Shown one piece after another: positions 24,263 through 37,230 of a stretch of 64,000 nt of DNA (position 1 is its first letter; each line of letters opens with the position of its first letter). Location: assembly GCA_022747635.1 (NCBI GenBank), contig JAKTNV010000003.1, forward strand, positions 97,426,454-97,490,453, given 5' to 3'. The notes beneath the pieces were generated by a model. That model saw nothing but the letters and a program-made list of their open reading frames with translations, was not told the DNA's origin and made no database searches. This DNA is from Hetaerina americana (taxonomy: Eukaryota; Arthropoda; Insecta; Odonata; Calopterygidae). A program made the translations under genes and the position numbers.

Positions 24263-25075
24263 CCTCAGAATTTTTTCCTCAGACATCCATACGTATATTA
24301 ATCCATTTTGCTGAGGGAAATCAAACTGGTTTTATTTTTGTAAGAGAATACGCTTAAATTCACATTTAGAAAGTGATTAAATTTTTGGAGATGACATCAG
24401 AAAATTAGCCACTTCACATAGCGTCCTTAACGTGTCCATAACTCGAAAAGAGGAATTGTATCTATTAAAGGGAGGTGCTAGAGGAAAAATATATAAAATC
24501 TGTGCCTATATATTGAGAATAATACTCACGTCTGTCAACTAATTTTGAAATTAAGGATCATTTATTGTGTCCAAGGAATATTAAATATATCTAAAAATTC
24601 GTTCGGAATTTGTTATAATATATAAGAACTATAAATCATTCAGATTTCAGAGGTGGAATGAGTTAAAATATTTGCTATTGGATATAAATATACATCGACT
24701 TTTTCACCTAAATCAGAAAGAATATTGATCGAGATAAGTTAACTTTAGTCATTCAGGCATAATGTTTGAAATAAAGCACACGTCTGATTACTCAATAATT
24801 AAAGTTTTTAGACTAGCCCACAACATTATTTTTTCGTATTTCAACCATTTATTTGCACTGCGCGATGAACTTCTATTATCCCCGCCAATAAGGTAAGTAG
24901 GTTTTGTTTCCATGGCATACAATGATATCCCTTGATATTAAGAAAATCGACATAGGCAACAAAAAATATATCAGAAAATATTTGCAAAGGAATTTATTTC
25001 AGAGGGCAAAATCCGTGCCACTGTTATTTTCTCTCTTCCTATTTTCCATAAGATCCCATTTAATCACCGCGACAC
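24263..25075. other. AT-rich non-coding DNA
   Basis: A consensus-like splice donor (AAG|GTAAGT) occurs at 24890-24898 but no credible open frame precedes it. Nothing else seen. Confidence 0.4.
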
Positions 25076-25860
25076 ACATCAGCTCTATTCAGCCGAATCC
25101 ACCTCACATTCTCCTACGAACACATTATAACGCTCACTTGCCTTAAACCCTCCGAAGCCACTCACAACCCCTCCTCGGCCTTTTCTGCTATCCCCCACCT
25201 CTCGCACAAGTCGTCCTCGGGAGCACCCAACCCTCCAACCGGACAGACACAAATGCACATACGCCGTGGCAATCAGAAACACATTGCGGCCAGTGCCATT
25301 AGTTCGCCCCGCTGGAGGAGGATTGGACGGGCGGAAAGGGTTGTCTGTCAGATGGCGAGGTAGTAGAAGGAGGGGAGGAGAAGGGTATTTGAACGTTGGG
25401 CGAAAGGGTTACCGGAGGCGGCGGCGGTGCAGTGGTGCTTTCCGCGGGTGAGGCTGACGGGAGGCGGGGGCTGGAAGGGACGGCTGGGAGTGTGGGGTGG
25501 GACCGGCCGGCTGCCGTGGTCCCAGCGACACGATAGGGACAGGCGGAAGGAGACGGACGACCATCACACTTGGACGTGTTGCTGCTATTAATTTCGGCTC
25601 ATGTAAGGCGCCCGAAGATTAATTCGACCGCGGGGGAGGAAGGGTGCCGGCGAGGCAGGAGGAGGGTGCAGACGCGAGATCTACTTGCCGTCCGGAGTCT
25701 GGATCCGAGCGTGTTATTCCGGGGGCATTAAGGGGAGCGCACACGGAGCGTTCCATCAATCTCCCCGAATCTTGTTGGACATTACCTCCGACGTAGAAGT
25801 ATCTATTAGAATCTGCAGAACGATAGGTCTCCGAGCTCGTTTACATGAGTGACTAACTTC
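25076..25860. other. GC-rich island with regulatory-looking 3' part
   Basis: CT-rich at 25080-25250, GA-rich at 25300-25700. The 25560-25860 part is compositionally complex and contains ATTAATTT and GATTAATTC homeodomain-like cores. It reads more like a conserved non-coding element than like low-complexity DNA. No coding call. Confidence 0.35.
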
Positions 25861-26685
25861 CGCACGACAGTTGGCCACACATGATGTGGTTTTCCACCGT
25901 CAAGTGTAGGTACTTAGATGCCTGTCGGTTCGGATTATTCCAGTATCACGCCATAGAGACCTATATTTCTATACATTTGAAAAGTTGCAGTCAATCGTCA
26001 CCAAAATGATGAAAATTTTTACACTCTGAGACATCGCTAAACGAAATGAAAACGAAAGCTTCGGCTGGAGTCTTTAAAGCACAAACAGTATAACCTTACG
26101 TTCAAGGTTACGTTTTGAAACATTTTGTGGCTCTAACTAGGTTTTACATAACTACTAGTTTTTATATATTTTTATAAGAAATATATGGGATTTTTTATTC
26201 ACATAATCAAAGATTAAAAGTTTCATGTCCATACTCTTAACAGAAAGCAAAATATGGCAGCACATCCTTAAATACCTAGGTAGGCTATATTTAAATGTCA
26301 GCACTTATAAGTACAATTACAATCAGGTAAATTGCAATATCTGTTGTACTCTCTTGTAATATTTAATCGCTTTTAAGTTAAACTTTACACGCTTTCACAA
26401 AGGTTCGGGCACAAATATGCTTATGAATATTTTCGCAAAACTGTCAAAGGTTACATTATGTTATGAAGATAATTTAAAGATATCTTATAGGGTATTTAAA
26501 AAAATATTTTTTTCATTTCTCATTTATATACATTTCGCCTTTATATACATCATCTAGAATACACCCTATTTTTCGTAATGTTTGTCTTGTTCTACGGCAT
26601 CATTTAATCTCCCAAGTCTTCCTCTGATCCATTATCTACAATGCAGCTTAATACATATTTGTCAGATTTATTTTCTTTTGCTTCG
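25861..26685. other. AT-rich non-coding DNA
   Basis: No gene. A TCAAGGTTA nuclear-receptor-like half-site at about 26101-26109 is noted only as a motif. Confidence 0.4.
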
Positions 26686-27250
26686 GGATTAGAGCCACTC
26701 GCTGCTCTCTTCTCTAGACCGACGATATGATGGAATTAGGAAGTTAGTGACCGTTGGCAAATGTGTGGGATGCTGATGGCGATTTGGAAAGTGTACGGGA
26801 ACCGGAGAGAACGGGGGAGGAAGATACCGGTCGGGCAAACGGAGGAGGACGGGGGGCAACGCTGGATGCACTCTCTTTCCTCCCCCCCTACTACTTGAGC
26901 ATTCCTCGGGCGTCTGCCTCTCTTCGCCCTACAGTTTATGCGGACCGTCAGGGGGAGGGAAGAGAAAAGGGGAGGCCGCCGAACTCACTCAACTCCCCCC
27001 TTACGGAAAGGGGAAAGAAAACCCCATCTGAAACATCGCTTCCCCACTCCACCCCCTTCTTAATGCCGCCTGCACCCTGGCCTTTCCAATTCACCCATTC
27101 CTATTCGTCAAACGTGGGGAGATCGTGGGGTGGCTATTGGAGTCATCAGAAATTGGGAATGCATGGGGAATATCCACGCGTGGAAGAGACGTGGAGGGTA
27201 TCGGTTTTAATGTACTGGACGCTGCAACGGCGCGTGAAATAATAAGAGCA
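26686..27250. other. GC-rich island with alternating GA/CT blocks
   Basis: GA-rich 26780-26860 and 26945-26980, CT-rich 26865-26930 and 26990-27110. The 162-codon + frame across it is not convincing. Confidence 0.4.
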
Positions 27251-27830
27251 GTGCCACCATGGATCGATCGATTCACTTCAAAGTCTCGCACCTGCAATTT
27301 TACGCTTAACGTAATGAAATTAAAGCTTCAAAGCTCGTTTTCTCCGACGCCCATTAATCAATGCGTACAATTGCATAAAAAATACAGAGTCCACCTCATG
27401 TAATCCGAAAACACCGCTCTGAAGGTTTCGAAAAATTACTGCAGGAATCGCTTAAAACCAAATTACGAATAATACTCCCCGAAGACATTTTAACTGAAGC
27501 GTTCGGAGCTTTCGAAATCAACACATTCCGACCGCCTCGGTGTACAAAAAAAAGGGAAGCAATTTTACTGGAATTATTAATTTTTTGTATTGAAATTTTT
27601 GTCTGCCAGCATACTCAAGAACTTTAGGAATATGTGTTTAAAATAACGCCGACAACAGAACAGTAAAGATAATTAGGAATAATAAATCATTGCCGACGGG
27701 TTTGACGTAGCTTCAATGTTAACGTGATTCACGAATTATTTTAACTCGTATTTATGGATGGAGGAATGATTTTCTTTCAGCGCGAAGCGACACATGTTGG
27801 AAGCAGTAAGTGGAGGCGTAAATGTTATGT
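27251..27830. other. Intermediate-composition segment, possible regulatory DNA
   Basis: The segment is complex and not simple-sequence. It carries a textbook GCCACCATGG start context at 27253-27262, which opens only a 16-codon frame (27259-27309). No exon could be delimited. Confidence 0.3.
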
Positions 27831-28470
27831 ACCGCAATTTTATAACCAGATCCCCCTCCACATTCAACCCTCACCAGTACCCTGTACTGAGCTCCGAGTA
27901 CTCGTTCAACTCCCAGTTCGCCCAAGCAGCCTCGTAACGCTCCCTTTGTCGGTAACATATCAAGCAACGCCATTTAATCCCTCTTAAACGCGCTTAATCT
28001 TTTTATGCTCTCGTCAAAAGTTTCTTTTTCCCTCAATTTTTGGCCCTCCCCCATCTCTGTACCCTTTCATCCCAGAGACCTCGCCTCGAGGAGTAGGTAG
28101 AGTATAGCAATTCCTTAAAAGGAATCGCAAAGGGAGCGGACGGGGGTGGGATGGTTATGAGCGGAGGTTTTTGGGGTGAATGGGGACTGGCGCATGGGTA
28201 GAGGGAGAGTGAGAGGTGAACTAATGATCCCGTGCCAAAGTAGTTTACGACCAATCCCTATTTTCCAAGTCCATCCCTCTCCGCTCGCCTGCTCTTCCTC
28301 CCATAATTTGAAGCCGAGGGATTTCAAACAAATTTCAACTCTCTTTACGGACGAGTGTACGCTCGAGACTTAGCGGTGGGAATCCCTAACGTCGTTATGA
28401 GGCGAATGAAAATGAGCAAAAGAAAATATTCGAGCCACATTTGCCTCATTCTCGACTGACCGCGATGATA
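27831..28470. other. CT-rich then GA-rich island
   Basis: CT-rich 27850-28090, GA-rich 28120-28220, CT-rich 28250-28310. Short frames on both strands are unsupported. Confidence 0.45.
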
Positions 28471-31400
28471 AAAAAAACAAAGTATACATATTCAACCATT
28501 ATGTGAAGAAATATTGCACGAAATAATTTTTCTGAGAAAAAATTAATGGTGCAATTTATGATCAAAAAGCTGGTCAACCTAGTTAAAATGGATATCATAA
28601 TAAACATAAAAGAAGTTCAGTATTATACCTAGAAAATCATTGGCAGAATACTAAATATCCATTTAAATGTGGTTTTGATGTTAAAAATATTGGTAAAATG
28701 GTTCCCGAATAAGAGAAAGCCAGTAATAAATGACTAGTTTAGCTCTGCATGGCAATGTTTTGCATAATTTTATATTAAATTCACTGAGTCTTTTCAAAAT
28801 TTATGAGTGCCAATTGGAATTATTTCAATAGAGGAAAGTTCCGAAACAATGCCGCCCAAAGCCTCTTCTTAGCTTTCTACAATATGTTATCTCTACTGTT
28901 ACTCTTACCATACTCCAATTACAAAGGTTAATCCTGCATTATAAAATTTTCAGACCACTGTACTTCCTATTATTCTTTGTATTGCCAGAACTTCAGTGAA
29001 AATATTCGGGATATCTATAATCCGCATGAAAAATACAAGCACTGTATACTTATATTTACATGCTAATACAAAATACTTGTATATGTGCATGGCAAAAGTA
29101 AACAGAATTATTAAAGCAGCTCACGCAATTATCGGAGAGATGGAATTTTACTGAATCGATGAATAGTACTTACATATTTGATTCAATGAGAAGAGGGCTA
29201 TTAGTCATAAATAATATCAATACCTTTTTAGAATTTATAGAAAAAATTAAATGTAAACTGCATCATATTGAATTTAACTACCAAAGTAATCTAAAAAATA
29301 CTCCAAGTTAAAATATATACAGGAGTGATTCTTAATTCTTTTACTACTATAGTCAACTTCGGTTACCAAAATGACATAAAGAAAATATTAAAGAGATAAT
29401 TTTCATTCAACAAGCTAAACATTTTACTGTGCTGGTGTTTTTCTTGGTATTTAAACTAAAAAGTCCTCTTATCCCATATTTGCATCCAACTTTTGAGAGG
29501 CGATAATTTGTGCACATAAGTGTAGCCTTTTTTTAGAAAGTTATCCATATTTTAGAAAGGTTTTTTCCCGTGTAACTTAAAACTCGTGGTTTGACTAGTA
29601 TCCTTCATCTCCTTATTCCAAAAAAACAGGTATTCTGGTTCAAATAATATTTAGAGTAAGAATTGTGACAGGAACAGAAGCTCAAATTCAAACCTACACC
29701 CTTCCATCAGTATCACCTTCGGTAAAACTACCTTTAAATTGTGAAAATGCAAATTAGAATCCTAATATATTAATTTTTAATACTACCTCATTCGCCAAAT
29801 TTGGAGTATGTGTGACATATTTTAGCTCCAAATTATTGTGTAAATTCTTAGGTGTTAAGTGTGATTTCAATTTATAGGCGATTAATATCGTTGTAATAGA
29901 AAAAACTTAAATTATATCCCATATAGCTACATTATGAGTGTAAGGAAAAATAGTAATTAAAGTAAAACTATAAGACACATATTGAGTTTAAATATATTTA
30001 GTCTCTAGCACTCAGATTTTAATTTTTACTAATATATGCCGATACTTAATTTTTAAATTTAATTTAAGATGAAAGAGGCTATAGTTAAACTATCTTATCA
30101 TTAAAATGCATAGATTCCTAAGATTATATTCCTGGAAAACACCCCCGAGAATATTATTTGACTTCAGTTCTTGAAATGCAAAAAGTTATTTTCTCGCTCA
30201 TGTAATTTTAGCATTAAAGTTGATACATTTTTTGTCACTCTAACTTCGTAGGCATTCAACAGATCTCAGCTAAATAACAATAATTTATGCCGCATACGAC
30301 TGTGTATTCAGGTTTTAAATGTACATTAAATAATATTTCACTATTCACAAGAATGACACTCTCGTGCCAACTGATTAAATATTTCTTAATATTTGACATA
30401 TGTAAAATATTATTTGATACATCTTATTCATCTGTTGTTTCTAATATCTAAGACAAGTTAATATTAATATTTATGTTTTTAAATGGTAATATTCAATGGC
30501 CATAGACGGAGAGTGAAAATGTTCATAGAGTGAAAGTTTCTATGAATGTCGAAGTATTGCTTGAAATATGATTAAGGGTCTTATTTTAACTTCAAACCTG
30601 TAGTGTTTATATACACTGGAGGACATATTTGAATTATTGAATGTAATGGTACCATTAAATAAGCGATAAAGTGAACGAAGCAGTGAGAGAGAGAGAAGGA
30701 TGGTATTGTGAATATAAATCCATTATATATTTGAGAGGTAATCACTTTTGAAAATGTCTGTATTGAATTATTTCGCTACGAAAATATAAATTTATAAAAT
30801 TCAATGAGAAATATTAACTAAAGTAAAAAGTAAGGTTTAATGACAAATAATTGAAATTAATTATTTGAAAAAATTGTTTTAACCGGACGTGTCAGCATAC
30901 ATTGGACTTTTTTAAACATGTAGCATGGCTACCGCTAACTATATTTAAAAACGCAGGCAAATTTGACCTAAAATTATTTATTTGTTGTAAAAAAGTGAAC
31001 TTTGGCAATTTAAATTTTGCTTTAATGTACACCTGAAATTAGGAAAATTCACCTTAAGTAAAAGAGGATACAATTTCCTCGCCTTGTTTAACATTCCTGA
31101 ATTAAGTGTAGAATAACTAAATAATTTTTGATTGCACGAAAAATCTATCATAAATATGCCAAAATTTCCTATCATAATAAATTAATAAAAAAATTGATAG
31201 TTTGTGTGTCTAATAATTGAGCATGCGCTATAATATTAGTTCTCAAGTTCTTTTTACGTATATACTACAGAATTACATGCCTAGGGTTCCATTAAAGTGC
31301 TTATCACATCCACTGACCCTGAACCATTAAAAGGAGGCTGGCTAACACATAACCGCGAGTGCGATCATCCACTCTGGATGCATTATCCTTCACCAAACTC

Positions 31401-33210
31401 TTAAATTTTGGAATCTCAAATTAAATAGCGTCTGCTGATGTGAATACTATTTTCTCAAAAAATTGATGGAAAATATATTTTTTTAAACACAAAACATATT
31501 TAAAAACACTACAAAAAATCTTAAACATTTATAATATGGAAGAATTCTTCTTTGTATCCAGCCCATGATGAGATTTGATCAAAAAACTATAAGTATACGT
31601 AATTAATTTTTTTCCAGAAAGTAAATAATTTACAAAAACATGCATATTTTAATATGAATAAGGAATCTAATGTGAGTTACTTAAAAAAACGCAAATAATT
31701 TCAGGAGAAGACATCTTAAAACATTATAAACAACTTTGCTTTGGATGACTGCTGTCATCCATCATTATGTTTCATGAAAAGAGATTGGCTTTATATTTTC
31801 TTTATATTTTTTAGTATAATAGATTGCATTTGAACAAATGAATCCCACTCAATAGTTTTACATAATTAGTCATTCGCGAGTTCAATTGCATCTTCTAATA
31901 CATATAAAATTGTCAAAACAGTGTTACTCCCTTCAAATTAATTAGTACGTACCGGTAAGCACACTTTATAATCTCGTGGTTTAATTAGTGATAAACGAGA
32001 TAAAAGTCACAATGATAACCTAGCAATAACAAACAAAATTACAAAAATACTGATACTGAATACAAGGTGGCAACTTTAAAAGAGCACAAGACAAGAGAGA
32101 AAAAACGTTCATCTGTTCTACGACATACCTCTTTTTCCAATGGTAATAGTTTCTTGAAGATGACGCAGTTGGTGGATATAGTTTTCTTTTTCAAGTGAAC
32201 TGGATCTCCTTCGTTGCTTAACTTTATATTAGATTAGCACAGTGTTTATGAATTTTATATACTCACAGGCATTCTGAATTTACTAAGACTAGAAATTTTA
32301 TTATAACTTGAAATATTTGCAGACTCATTTCTTTACCTAATCAAGCCTCTTAGTCCTAATTTATGATTGGGTTGAAGTATTTTTATTGAGAAACAATGAT
32401 ATCAAATTTATACGTTTTTAATCAATTTCCCTTTAATAACAACGCCTATGTAGTATATCCTCAACTGTACTCATTTCCAAGCAAATACGAGTAAACACTA
32501 TGCTCAGAAGGGTGATCTATTTCATTGAAAGATTTTTAACAAACTGAATTTTGTTAATTTTTGAAGAGCAATCTTCCCAAAAATAGCTTCTCTACTTCCC
32601 CATGAATAAACTGCAAAGTCAGAAGAAATTTATACTGTTGTAAATTTTATAAAGGTAAGGTCTGGCAGAAAACTGAACTGACACATGGGTTTTAGCTTTA
32701 CCGTAATTTTATTAAAATAAATTACAATTACAAAAGAATGGGCTCGTATACGTGGAGTAACATTCATATAACAAACGATTTAAAAATCTCAAATAAAAAC
32801 GTAAGTTACGTATTTTCAATTGGCAAATTAAAATAAAAAATACACAGCGCTTCGGAGATAATAAGTCACCTTTTTCTTAATGTTTCTACTTGATTTCAGT
32901 GGGGATGTAAGTGCCTAGCATATTCTTTTCCTTTCCTCATTTATATAATGGATACAAGAGGTACAGCAAGCATTTTGTTCTCAAAATGAACCTCCACGTT
33001 AAATATAATGTTCTTTTCTCCTTATTGATACACTTTTCCAATCATTCTCTCTCTCTCTTTGATTTCAAAGTTTATATCAGAGTCTCACTCTCTCTCCCCA
33101 GCTGAATGATTCCGTCTCTATTGTACCTTTTATGAGTGGGAGATGATAATCCGACACCAAGCACCAGAATCAATCTTCTTTCTTGAAGTAATCCATTTGA
33201 TTGGCGTGGC
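28471..33210. other. 4.7-kb AT-rich desert
   Basis: Continuous AT-rich sequence with almost no long open frames. The only structures noted are a 9-bp stem at 30844-30867, a (GA)n run at 30683-30698 and (CT)n runs at 33045-33059 and 33088-33096. No transposon, RNA gene or exon recognised. Confidence 0.6.
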
Positions 33211-33620
33211 ATACATTCAACCTTCCTTGGATGGGGCATTGCTGCTAGTCGATGGACTTAGACCCTCCGCCTAGTTAACTCTCTTCACACACCTCTCTTC
33301 TCATTCTCCCTCCTCGCTCCCCGTTTGATTTGTGAAACACATCAAATGAAAAAAGGAACACAACAGTGGGAGGGGGGTATTTTGGGCGACTTTTATTTTC
33401 GAAGAACACACTGGGGTGACACGGGTTTACACACGCACACACGCACTCTCGCACTCACACAATATTAGGGGATCACTCACTTCTTCTCATTTCTTCTTCC
33501 ATTTTCCTTCGCTAGCACCCACCATCTCCACACTTTGCACATTCAGTTATCAACCTCATCAAAGTCACTTCCCCAACACGATTTACCCTCATTCTCTCTA
33601 ATTATCTGTCGCTCTGAAAA
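33211..33620. other. CT-rich segment with CA-type microsatellite
   Basis: Pyrimidine-rich on the + strand, with an imperfect CACACGCACACACG run at 33429-33459. The 61-codon + frame is Ser/His/Thr-rich low-complexity. Confidence 0.5.
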
Positions 33621-34510
33621 AACTGCTTGCGGTAAAAGCACACGGAACACACATTTAGGACCAGACAAGTTTTCAATTTTTTTCTTTAATGATATACATA
33701 CTTTACTTTACGTATATACTCAATATACTTAATTTTTCTCCTACTAAATTTGTCGTTTCTTTAATAATGAGCACGCCATAAATGAAGGAGTAGGAAAAAG
33801 GCTTAAGATGAGACTAATAATAGGAATTCAGGAGAGATTAAAAATCACCTCTCTATATTCCACAGACTAAAAAACACGACAGCTTCTTTTATCAACATAG
33901 CTTTACGCTCCATATCTTCACAAATCTTTAAATTTTTAATACTTTAACTCCTTTTTGTCACTTCATAAGCTATGAAAAAGGAGTTAAATTTGCACTTATC
34001 GTCGGCCTTACTACAAACATGTTACTTGATGTAATTCGTCCAATTCTTCCAAAGAGATCAGGGCTCGCCATCAGCTCGTGTAATTTTTGCTAGGATGAAA
34101 TTTTCGTAAAAATTTTGATTACGCGAGGATACAAGGCAAGCAAAAGACCAAACCTTTAACAATACTCGGAATTGAACTTCACAAATTTCAGTACATGTTT
34201 CTTCCTGTGCTTGACTCAAGACTACAACATAAAAATTCACGAGGCCACACAAAATAAAATATTTCTATACACTTATGGCATTTATAAGACCCGAGTTTAT
34301 TTTACTCTAACTTGATGGACTGACTCGAGATTGTTTTTTTCAAAAATCTACCAAGATTTCCGCACTTTAAATCTTTAAATTTTTATACTATTCTCAATTC
34401 CCTTGAACCTTCCTCCACTCTCCACACGTAATAATATACCAATCCAAAATACGTGGATGTCTTTGGCACAGCGCGCAGTTTAAAACGCAGTCACTGACAG
34501 AGATAACACG
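33621..34510. other. AT-rich non-coding DNA
   Basis: Contains the 14-bp inverted repeat at 33943-33988, listed separately. Otherwise no feature. Confidence 0.5.
33943..33988. repeat. 14-bp perfect inverted repeat, 18-bp spacer
   Basis: TTTAACTCCTTTTT (33943-33956) and its exact complement (33975-33988) flank an 18-bp loop. It could be a small foldback or the ends of a tiny relic element; there is nothing inside. Confidence 0.75.
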
Positions 34511-34518
34511 ACACATTA

Positions 34519-34597
34519 TGTATATATTTATATATATATATATATATCGAGACGTACAGCACAAAAAAAATATATGTGTATATATATAATATATGCT
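34519..34597. repeat. Interrupted (TA)n microsatellite
   Basis: Two TA-rich runs (34519-34547 and 34571-34597) separated by a short mixed segment. Confidence 0.9.
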
Positions 34598-34776
34598 TAT
34601 GTTCATACGTATATTTTGTTTTCGGCCGGTTTCACTGTATGAATCAAATTTGTCTGTTCTAAGGAATCAATCCCCATTTTCTTTACAATGTTCATCAATT
34701 GCCTCAAACTTGCAACTTGCTCTAGTATTACGCCTGGATTAAGCGTCTATCCCACCGGTTTCATTTCCCTCGTATT

Positions 34777-35040
34777 TTACTGCCTTCCGATGATGGTCAA
34801 CGCCACACCTGGTGAAGTGGGTATGGAGAGACTGCAGCACAAGCGTCCTTTAAAGAACGTCTTGGAAGTTACTCTCCGCCGACGCCGCCGACGCCACCGA
34901 CGCCTCTGTGATCCTCCGGTCTTGCCGACGTCCCCGGCTGCGCAGTCTCGGCACCATGTCGTCAGCACTCCCGCGGCCGCCGCCGTTGCCCTCACCTCCA
35001 CTCCGCCGCCTCTCCGCCACACTCCCCCTCTCCTCAACAT
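34777..35040 (-). CDS. Doubtful 87-codon frame with C-terminal hydrophobic segment
   Basis: A GC-rich pocket in AT-rich DNA. The frame begins at ATG 35040 (minus). It is Arg-rich in the middle because of an imperfect GCC/GAC triplet run at 34878-34905, and it ends with a hydrophobic stretch (CCSLSIPTSPGVALTIIG) next to a stop. A possible splice donor (GCA|GTAAAA on the minus strand) overlaps the stop at about 34777, so the frame could continue into another exon. A GTTGCAG acceptor-like site sits just upstream of the start. Other frames on both strands are also open across the triplet run. Function unknown; a chance GC-rich frame remains the more likely reading. Confidence 0.15.
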   Translation of the reverse strand: MLRRGGVWRRGGGVEVRATAAAAGVLTTWCRDCAAGDVGKTGGSQRRRWRRRRRRRVTSKTFFKGRLCCSLSIPTSPGVALTIIGRQ

Positions 35041-35109
35041 CTTTGGTCTGCAACGAGGGGTTCAATAACTCCTTGGAGATTTCTTCTCAAGATAATGAGA
35101 GACAAATAT

Positions 35110-36250
35110 GACCCGCATGCTCTTCACCGGGCGAAAAATCACAATAAAATTAACATGTGCAAAAAGAGTATTTTTTATTGAAATCATGCGATATTTGACG
35201 TCTTCTTTAAGAGAGTCGTCTTGTTGAATATTTAATTATTTCTTGAGTTGCAATGAGCAGAACTCAAAACATTGGGATTGCACTCTATGTTGCAAAGCAT
35301 GCGACTATACACAATCCTTGTCTTTAGGTAGTAGTCATGCATGCCCTTAAAAAGTATTAATAACATCATATCCATCATGCAACCAATGCCCCTTTTTTAA
35401 CCTTTTACTTTATTTTATTATTCTTCTTGCCAGTTAATTACCCGCGAGACACTTGTAGTGAATTATTTTTGTATTTTATTCCACACAGATTTGAATCCTT
35501 CTAATTTGTGTTATTTCGTTTAATAGCTCAATAAAACTCCCTCGCATGGAAGCTAAAGGGCAAATCTATGACAGATCCATGATGCTGGTATACTTTCATT
35601 ATATATTTTAACGTTTTGGTAACAAATGATGGGATATTAAACAAGCTAATTTTCACCGTATTTTAAGGAAACGAATGTTATGCTTGCAGTCAAATTCAAC
35701 TGCAGGAGTATCTAATAATCTTCTCAGTTAAGTTAAAAGTATTTCCTTTTTACGGCTTCACTCGTCTATAGCAAATATCTTCAAAGTGTGTTCGATACAT
35801 TTACTATACCAAACATTAAAGCAAAACATTCTAATTAAATAGCTAACCACCAATGTCTAATGTCAATAGTATTTTTGGTAGTTAAGATATTCATGGGGTA
35901 GCTCAGAATAAATGCAATTCATGTTAAAAATTATTTTAACCATAATATGTTAAGTGGACCTACTCAAGAAACATGCTCCATTAAGTGATTACAAAATATT
36001 TTTGTATTGATTATTTCACATCATATATCTAATTTCCTACTATAGACTTTCTTCCCCGCAAAAACAATTCATCCTTGCCAAATACTAGTCCAAGGCAACG
36101 AACAGCATCAGGCGCTATGGCAGTCATTATTTGTGAATGCATTGGAGACACGAGAACAAGATATTTTTTAGAAGTTTTGGTCATTGAGTGCTAGGAAACA
36201 TGTCCTGGCAGGTGACAAGAGTACTCGAATTGGTATCTCAAGCCAAACAA
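35110..36250. other. AT-rich non-coding DNA
   Basis: Nothing recognised. Confidence 0.5.
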
Positions 36251-36990
36251 TGGAGTCTTTGTTCGTATTTCGAAATGACGCAATACAAATTCGCGTCCAA
36301 TCCATGCTTCGTGGAGGTCAGTAGGTACGGTCGCGGAACTGTTTCACTCCGAGCTCAATGGTGGTGACCGAACGAGAGACCCCGGAAACCAATGAGACAG
36401 CCATACTCCCAAAGAGGCTTGGGTCAAGCTTGAGGGGTGTGCAGGAGGTGGTAGTGATGGCAATGGTATGGGGTTCACAATATCGCCGATTCGCTGCATG
36501 GAATGCGGTGTTCACAAAGAGGAATGAAAGAAGGGTCGTCGAGAGGTGCATTGGCTAGCAAGGGGGGGAGGGAAGAGGGCAAAAAGCCATTACACCCATT
36601 GAGCAAACAATCACGAAGTTGGTGAGGGGGGGGGGGAAGAGGAAGAATTTTATGATCGAGCTGAGGCCCATAAAGAAAGGGAAGCTACTGAGTCAGTGGC
36701 CACCTCTCCCCGTTGGTCCTCCTGTCCCACCTTCACCCCAACCCACCTCCCACACTCCCTCATATAAGGCCGAGAGAGACTTTCGGTCACCCAAGCACTT
36801 CTGGAGTCCGCGAGAGACGCTCGTGCCGTCTCAGGTGAATTGCTTCATCAAAGCAAAGTGCTGTGCGACACTTGAGTGTTGATTGGCATGCGGCTGAGCC
36901 AAACCTTCGACCGCCTAGCGCGCCCAGTGTCCTTCCAGTCAAATCGTTTAAGATCCATGTCCGTATCAACGTTACGCTTCTCCGAGATGC
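36251..36990. other. GC-richer island with TATA-like site and splice donor
   Basis: GA-rich at 36540-36700 with an 11-G run at 36626-36636, CT-rich at 36700-36765. A TATAAG at 36763-36768 is followed 26 bases later by TCAC and then by a CAG|GTGAAT donor at 36832-36840. This could be a short promoter plus untranslated first exon on the + strand. A minus frame at 36318-36551 (77 codons) starts with a hydrophobic, signal-peptide-like run but has no recognisable mature domain. Confidence 0.3.
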
Positions 36991-37165
36991 CAAAAAATTA
37001 ACTGTTTATATTCCTTTATGGGAAAACATTTTTGTGAGCTTTTGCAAATCGAGCGTAATTTTAAGACTTTAATGAAGTAGTCTGCCATTTTTGAGCTTTC
37101 ATGTAAACTCCATAAATATATCTCTACACCTTTTTATTCTGAAAATTTATCAAATATTCGGAATT
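36991..37165. other. AT-rich non-coding DNA
   Basis: Short linker before the microsatellite. Confidence 0.5.
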
Positions 37166-37229
37166 TATATATATATATATATATATATATGTACATGTAA
37201 CTATATGTATATATATGTGTGTGTGTGTG
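37166..37229. repeat. Compound (TA)n...(TG)n microsatellite
   Basis: (TA)n at 37166-37190, an interrupted TA-rich stretch, then (TG)n at 37217-37229. It abuts the tRNA-like SINE fragment directly. Confidence 0.95.
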
Positions 37230-37230
37230 G

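Noticed and set aside
23280..24263. 327-codon minus-strand frame as a protein gene
   Set aside because: Lies on the pyrimidine-rich strand of a long GA tract where stops cannot easily occur. The product is a Pro/Ser/Leu/Arg string without domain, and neighbouring frames are open too.
24890..24898. Consensus splice donor AAG|GTAAGT as evidence of an exon
   Set aside because: All frames immediately upstream contain stops and there is no acceptor at a sensible distance.
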